A DNA stretch of 64,000 nt, taken from assembly GCA_021014325.1 (NCBI GenBank), contig CM037463.1:21398026-21462025 (forward strand), given 5' to 3'. The notes below the pieces were generated by a model. That model worked only from the letters and a program-made list of their open reading frames with translations. It made no database searches and was not told the DNA's origin. Origin of the DNA: Plazaster borealis. Taxonomy: Eukaryota; Echinodermata; Asteroidea; Forcipulatida; Labidiasteridae. Made by a program: the position numbers and the translations under genes. This document shows positions 37,901-43,900 of the stretch, piece after piece (position 1 is the first letter of the stretch; the number at the start of each line of letters is the position of its first letter).

Positions 37901-40900
37901 ACTTTTCCACTGAAAACCCCAAATGAGACAGTCATGGCATAAAAAATTAATGACCAACTCTCCCCGCACCCCCTACCCCTCCCAAATAATACAAAATCAC
38001 TGAGTCACTATTTTCAATTTGATCCAGAAAAATTGGAACTATACTGAGAGACCAATTAAGAACTCACTCTGCGGCAGTGAATTTAATAACGAGAAGTCCC
38101 CTCGATCCACTAAGCGAAAGTAGTAGTCCCGGCCGATTTCCTACCTTCCGCCCAGGTAGTAGTTTTAATAAGCAGGACAGTTCTTTACAGAACTAAGTAG
38201 TCTCCCGAATTCCGAAATCTACTCCTCGGCAGTAGAATAAATAGCAAGACAAGTTCTCAAAGAACAAAAATCTACACAGCAAAGTAGATATACACAGGGT
38301 GTTACCGCAAATCGATTATATACATTGATACCTCACCATGATTGCCTCAACACCTATAAACTGTTTTACTTTGATGTCTGTAGATATGCAAAAATCCACA
38401 TTCCCATCATAGCTTCTGTGTCCGAGCACCAGCCGACTACTTGGGTCTCTTTCTTCTTCGACCTCCACATCTTAGTCTGCTTCTTCCCGGCCGGTCTCTG
38501 GTTCGTCATTAAGGAGATCAACGACGAGAGAGTCTTTAGTAAGTGCCAGAATTCTTGGATCTGATCGTCGCAATTAACTATCGTTTTGTGCCCGCTGATT
38601 GGTGGGCCGAGTGGTCTAAGTTCACTGGACCCAAGCTCTCGTGCTGTCAGCAGCAGAGTGTGGGTTTCGAATTCCGGTCATGACACTTGTGCCCTTGAGC
38701 AAGGCACTTAGTCATAATTGCTTCGTAAAAAGTTGGGAAGGTAGTGGGGCTTCCCACGGAACGCAGTTTGCAAAGGCTAATTCCATGTTTTGATTCACAA
38801 TTGTGATTGGTAAGTGCATTTACAGGTGAAGCTTGGATCAGTTTATTCCATGCCGATGCCAATTAGCCCACGGCAGGAATTATGCTAAATCACGCATGCG
38901 TACAGACACTATTGATGGGCAAATGCCATGGAGTTGTGCACTAAGCAGACGCACAAACGCATGTGCGTCACGCCACCATCAGCCCCATTTTGGCCACCAC
39001 TAGTGTGAGTGCGCAGGCACGACTTGCAGTTTACCTGTTTACATGCAAAGGGTGTATTCTACTTGTGGCAAATGTTCTGGAAAGTAGGACAGCTTTAATA
39101 CAATCAGTTTTAACTAAACCCATGAAAACATGAACCCATCACCCCAGGAATGCAATCACTCCATTGGCTTCCTATTCATTCTCGCATTATCTTTAAGATT
39201 CTCCTCCTAACATTTCAATGTCGTCATGGAATTGGTCCCATTTTAACTTGAATGATCTGGTCACCCTGTACATGCCTGCAAGAAACCTCCGTTCTGCAAA
39301 CAAAGACGATCCTTGTTAGTCCAACTGCTGCCACCCAAGCATATGGTGAACGTAGTTTACAGTTTGCTGGACCTCATTTTATGGAATTATCTCTCTCTTT
39401 ACATCAAACAAGCTACCACCATCTCACAAACATTTCTGTTAAAGCATGTAGTTTTTTCTTATTTGGTCTTTATTTATTTATTTGATTACACATCCAACAG
39501 CACAATTAGCGCCAATAACAGGATGAATAGGAAACGAGAAGAAATGCTCAGTTTTAGATGTGGAAGGAAAACTCCAATGGGGGAAAACCCACACAATCGG
39601 GTAGGGACTGAAAACCCAATCCACATGCAAGGCTCCAGTCTGAGGTGGGATTCGAACCGGGTCCACAGAGGTGAAAGGCAGGGAAAGAAACCACTTAGCC
39701 AACCTGATCCCCTAGCCAACCTGATCTTCTGAGCGCTTAGAGACTTTCTCCTGAAGGTGTTAGGCACTATATTATTATTATTATTGCCTGTTTTCTTCTC
39801 AGTTGTCCTGTACGCCCTGAGTGCGGTCTACTTCGCTGGTGTGATGGTACGCCTGATGCTCACCCTCACCCCTGTTGTCTGCATCTTGGCGGCCATTTCA
39901 ATCTCCAAGACCCTGACGGAGTATCTGGCCGATGACTCAGAGAGGAAGAAGAAAGACGAGGACGAGGGGGAGGAGACTGAGGAGGATGAGGAGGAGGTGG
40001 ATCGTAAGAACAGGAAGCTCTATGACAAGGTCAGACAGAAGGCCGTTTTCGCGAGATAAATTAGGAGGAAATTTTTGATGCGATTTTGAAAACAAATTCA
40101 AAGAGACAGAAATGGTTTGACTACTACTTACTGTTTTCTCAAAAATTGTCTCCAATCCCTTTCTGCCGGTTATCAAAAAATATCTTGTTAAAGGCATCGT
40201 ACACGTTTGGTAATTACTCAAAATGTAATTAGCATAAAAAACTGACTTGATAACGAGCAACAGAGAGCTGTTGATAGTATAAAACATTGTGAGAAACGAC
40301 TCCCTCTGAAGTAACATTGTTTTTGAGAAAGAGGTAATTTCTCACTAAAATAATAAAAACTTCTTGCAAGAAGTTGAAAAGCACACAAATTTGTACAACA
40401 AGGGTGTTTTTTCTGTCATCATTTTCTTGCAACTTTGATCACCAATTGAGCCCAAATTTTCACAGGCTTGTTACTTTATGCATATGTTGGGATACACCAA
40501 GTGAGAACACTGGTCTTTGACAATTACCAAACGTGTACGATGCCTTTAAAGTACTAGTTTGTAGTTGGCATTCATACAACACCCCTTTGCAGCACCACCG
40601 TTAACAATCTTGGGGTTATTTTTCACCCGAGCCATCCCATGTGGGATACACTTGACTACCCCCACTGCATTTTGATTATCTTAATGGTTTGATTCCCCTT
40701 TGACGTAGGCCGGTAAGGTACGCAAGCCCAAACTGGATCAAGATAAATACGGCCAATTAGGGACCAACCTGAAGGGTTTCGTCATCATGGCGATTCTGAT
40801 GTTGCTGATGATGTTCGCCGTTCACTGTACATGGGTCACTAGTAATGCATACTCCAGTCCGAGCATAGTCTTAGCAACGTACAACAACGATGGGTAAGAA

Positions 40901-43900
40901 TCACGCTCCAGAGACCATTCATTTCCTGTTCAATCATCACGGTACACCCAGACATGGCTAATGTTTTCGTCTTCAAAATGTTGATAGAAATGCGGGGCGC
41001 ATTCGAAAGTGTCAGTTCTAGACATAACCTATACTTTATAGACCATGTGGACTTTGTTTACAATAAGTGTGACCTTGTGCATTCTTTGGGTATTCTGGCA
41101 GGCAAGATACTACACAGGTCCTATGGGAAAGTTGACATTTTGTGTCATAATTTCCACATAAATCCAAATTAAAAAAAAAAAGCAGGTTTTTTTGAGATGT
41201 GCCTTTCATCATCATCATCAAAACTAAAATTAGACAGTGCAATCTCCATATAAAATAATAAAAGTTTTTTTTTATTTTATTTTCTGTGGTGTGTGTACTG
41301 CTGCAGCAAGGAGCAGGCTCTCTGTGGCTCTTTTTCTGTTTGTGTTGTGGTCACTCACATCATCTATAGTTCTGGTGGTTTAGTCATTGGGGAGTAATTC
41401 CAGGCCTGCGTTGTATCACAGCCAGTTGCCATAAATAATAATAATAGTGTGCATTTATAATGCACTGTGTCGGTCATAAATTACACCCCTGGCCCCGAAT
41501 TATCAAATTTGGTGGAGCTGGTTATAATTGATTTTATGAGATGATGCAACCATAAAACAACACCTTGAAATGGATACAAGGAAAGATGGTACATATTGCT
41601 GCCAGAACGTGTCAGTAACACCGAGTTAAAGGTATCGTACACGTTTGGTAACTACTCAAAATATATATTAGCATAAAAACTGACTTGGTAATGAGCAACG
41701 GAGAGCTGTTGATAGTATAACACATTGTGAGAAACGACTACCTCTGAAGTAACGTAGTTTTTGAGAAATAGGTAATTTCTCACTAAAATAATAACAAGTT
41801 CTTGCAAGAAGTTTTTATTCCTAACTGAAAGCACACAAATTTGTACAACAAGGGTGTATTTTCTTTCATCATTTTCTTGCAACGTCGATGACCAATTGAG
41901 CCCAAATTTTCACAGGCTTGTTACTTTATGCATATGTTGGGATACACCAAATGAGAACACTGGTCTTTGACAATTACTATACGTGTACGATGCCTTTAAG
42001 TCCCTTCTTTTTAAGATAAATGCACTGGGTTCTATGACGTGCATTACACAACACACAGAGCCTACACCTTTAGGTCCCATTGGAGGGGTTTAAATGGGTA
42101 CCTGCGAGGGTAGAGGTTGATATTGTGTTTGAAAAAGCCTTCTGAGCGCCACGGCAGCCCAGGCTGTATACTCCCCAGGGAGCTGAGAAAGATTAAAAGA
42201 ATGTTATTGGCCCAATGACCAGGGCACTAATGTAAAGCGCATTGATATGTTATGGTAAAATGCGCTGTATAAGGACTAGTTATTATCATTTATTTATTAT
42301 TTAATGGTCAAGTGTCTTGCTTGAGGACACAAGTGTCATGCTTGAGGACACAAGTGTCTTGCTTGAGGACACAAGTGTCTTGCTTGAGGACACAAGTGTC
42401 AAGACCAGAACTCAGAACTCAGAACACCAGAGCTTGATCCCTCGGCCACGACACGCCACATATATATATAAATTTTTAAAGAAAAATAACAAATAATAAT
42501 TGTTTTCTTTGCAGTACTCGCAATATCTTAGATGATTTTCGGGAAGCTTATTACTGGCTGCGTCAGAACACCGAAGATCGCGACCGTGTGATGTCTTGGT
42601 GGGATTATGGGTACCAGATAGCGGGAATGGCCAATAGGACAACGCTAGTTGATAACAACACGTGGAACAATAGCCATATTGCATTGGTAGGTTTCGCCCC
42701 GTAGAAATCTTCCCCTTAGAAATGCTGTGTGAATTGTGGGCAAGCATTGCATACAAAGTGTGGACCTGAGAACAAAAGAGGTCCACACAAGGCAGGGTTT
42801 TGAAACACTACGTGGACTTACACACGTCCACACAGTGTTTTCACCAGTGAAAGTACACAGAATAAAGGAATGTCCACAGAGGGTATATGACACAGAAATG
42901 TGTGTGTTTGTGCAGGTTTCCACTGTGAGGCTGTTCTTGTGCACAGTCTTTAACGCTCGAATGAAGAAAAAATCGCTCCCTGGTTGGTCCAGTAAATTTT
43001 GACCAAGCATTTTTCATATGTTAACTTAAAGATATATTTTCTTGGAAACAAGTAGGTGTGAGTCGGGACATCACTCAAAAAATGAGTGCACTGACTGCTG
43101 TTCTTAACTTACTGAATATTCATGACCTACAGGTCGGCAAGGCCATGTCGTCCAATGAGACGGAGGCTTATAAGATCATGCGTGCCCTGGATGTCAACTA
43201 CGTCCTGGTTATATTCGGCGGTGTGATTGGCTACTCGGGTGATGACATCAACAAATTCTTGTGGATGGTTCGCATCGCTGAGGGTGAACATCCAAAGGAC
43301 ATCAGAGTAAGTGTTTAGATTTTGATGCGGAAGTTCCAAGCATCTGACTTTAGAGATCGTGTGTTTTTACTCATACACCGATGAGTAAGTGTTGAGCACT
43401 GCATACTCAGTACTTCCCGAGTCCTGTAAAAAAAATTCACAGACAAATCACTCAGGTGGGATTCGGGCCCATGACCTTTGCAGTGCTACAGCAGATGTCT
43501 TACCACTAGACCACTGGTAGGATTCAAACCTACTCCCTACGTTTTTTCACAGGACTCGAGGGAATGTACTGAGTAAAACACAAATATTATTCTTTATTCC
43601 TGATGCAAAGTTAACATCTACTAAAAACCGTTGTGGTTCCAACTGCTCTAGCCACCAGGATAGCTCGGTGGTCTAGTGGTAAGACATCTTCTCTAGAATA
43701 GCAAAGGTTGTGGGTTCGAATCCCACCCGAGTAATATGCCTGTGGATTTTTTTTCCACCGGACTCAGGAAAGTACTTAGTGTGCAGTGTTTAACACACAT
43801 CGATATATGGGTCAGACACAAATAATATTTTTTATCCCTGATGTAACTTCAACAGGAGGTTGAACACCTAGATTAAACAAATTAGGAATAGAAACAAAAT

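Larger units (their letters stand above)
40894..42514 (+). other. STT3B: STT3B intron 13
   Basis: Contains a stretch (41041-41125) shared with 46850-46955, a family A copy (41626-41999) and a SINE L copy (42003-42461) with an expanded internal 21-bp repeat. 41130-41620 is AT-rich with nothing recognised. Confidence 0.7.

Noticed and set aside
39937..40317. A 126-codon minus-strand frame over STT3B exon 12
   Set aside because: It lies antisense to a conserved exon and runs into a family A repeat. A shadow frame.
42309..42400. A CRISPR-like array of 21-bp repeats
   Set aside because: There are no spacers; the units are directly contiguous, and this is an animal genome. It is a minisatellite.
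43660..43735. A functional tRNA gene with A and B boxes
   Set aside because: The anticodon arm does not fold and the sequence continues into a SINE body shared with two other copies. A SINE head, not a tRNA gene.
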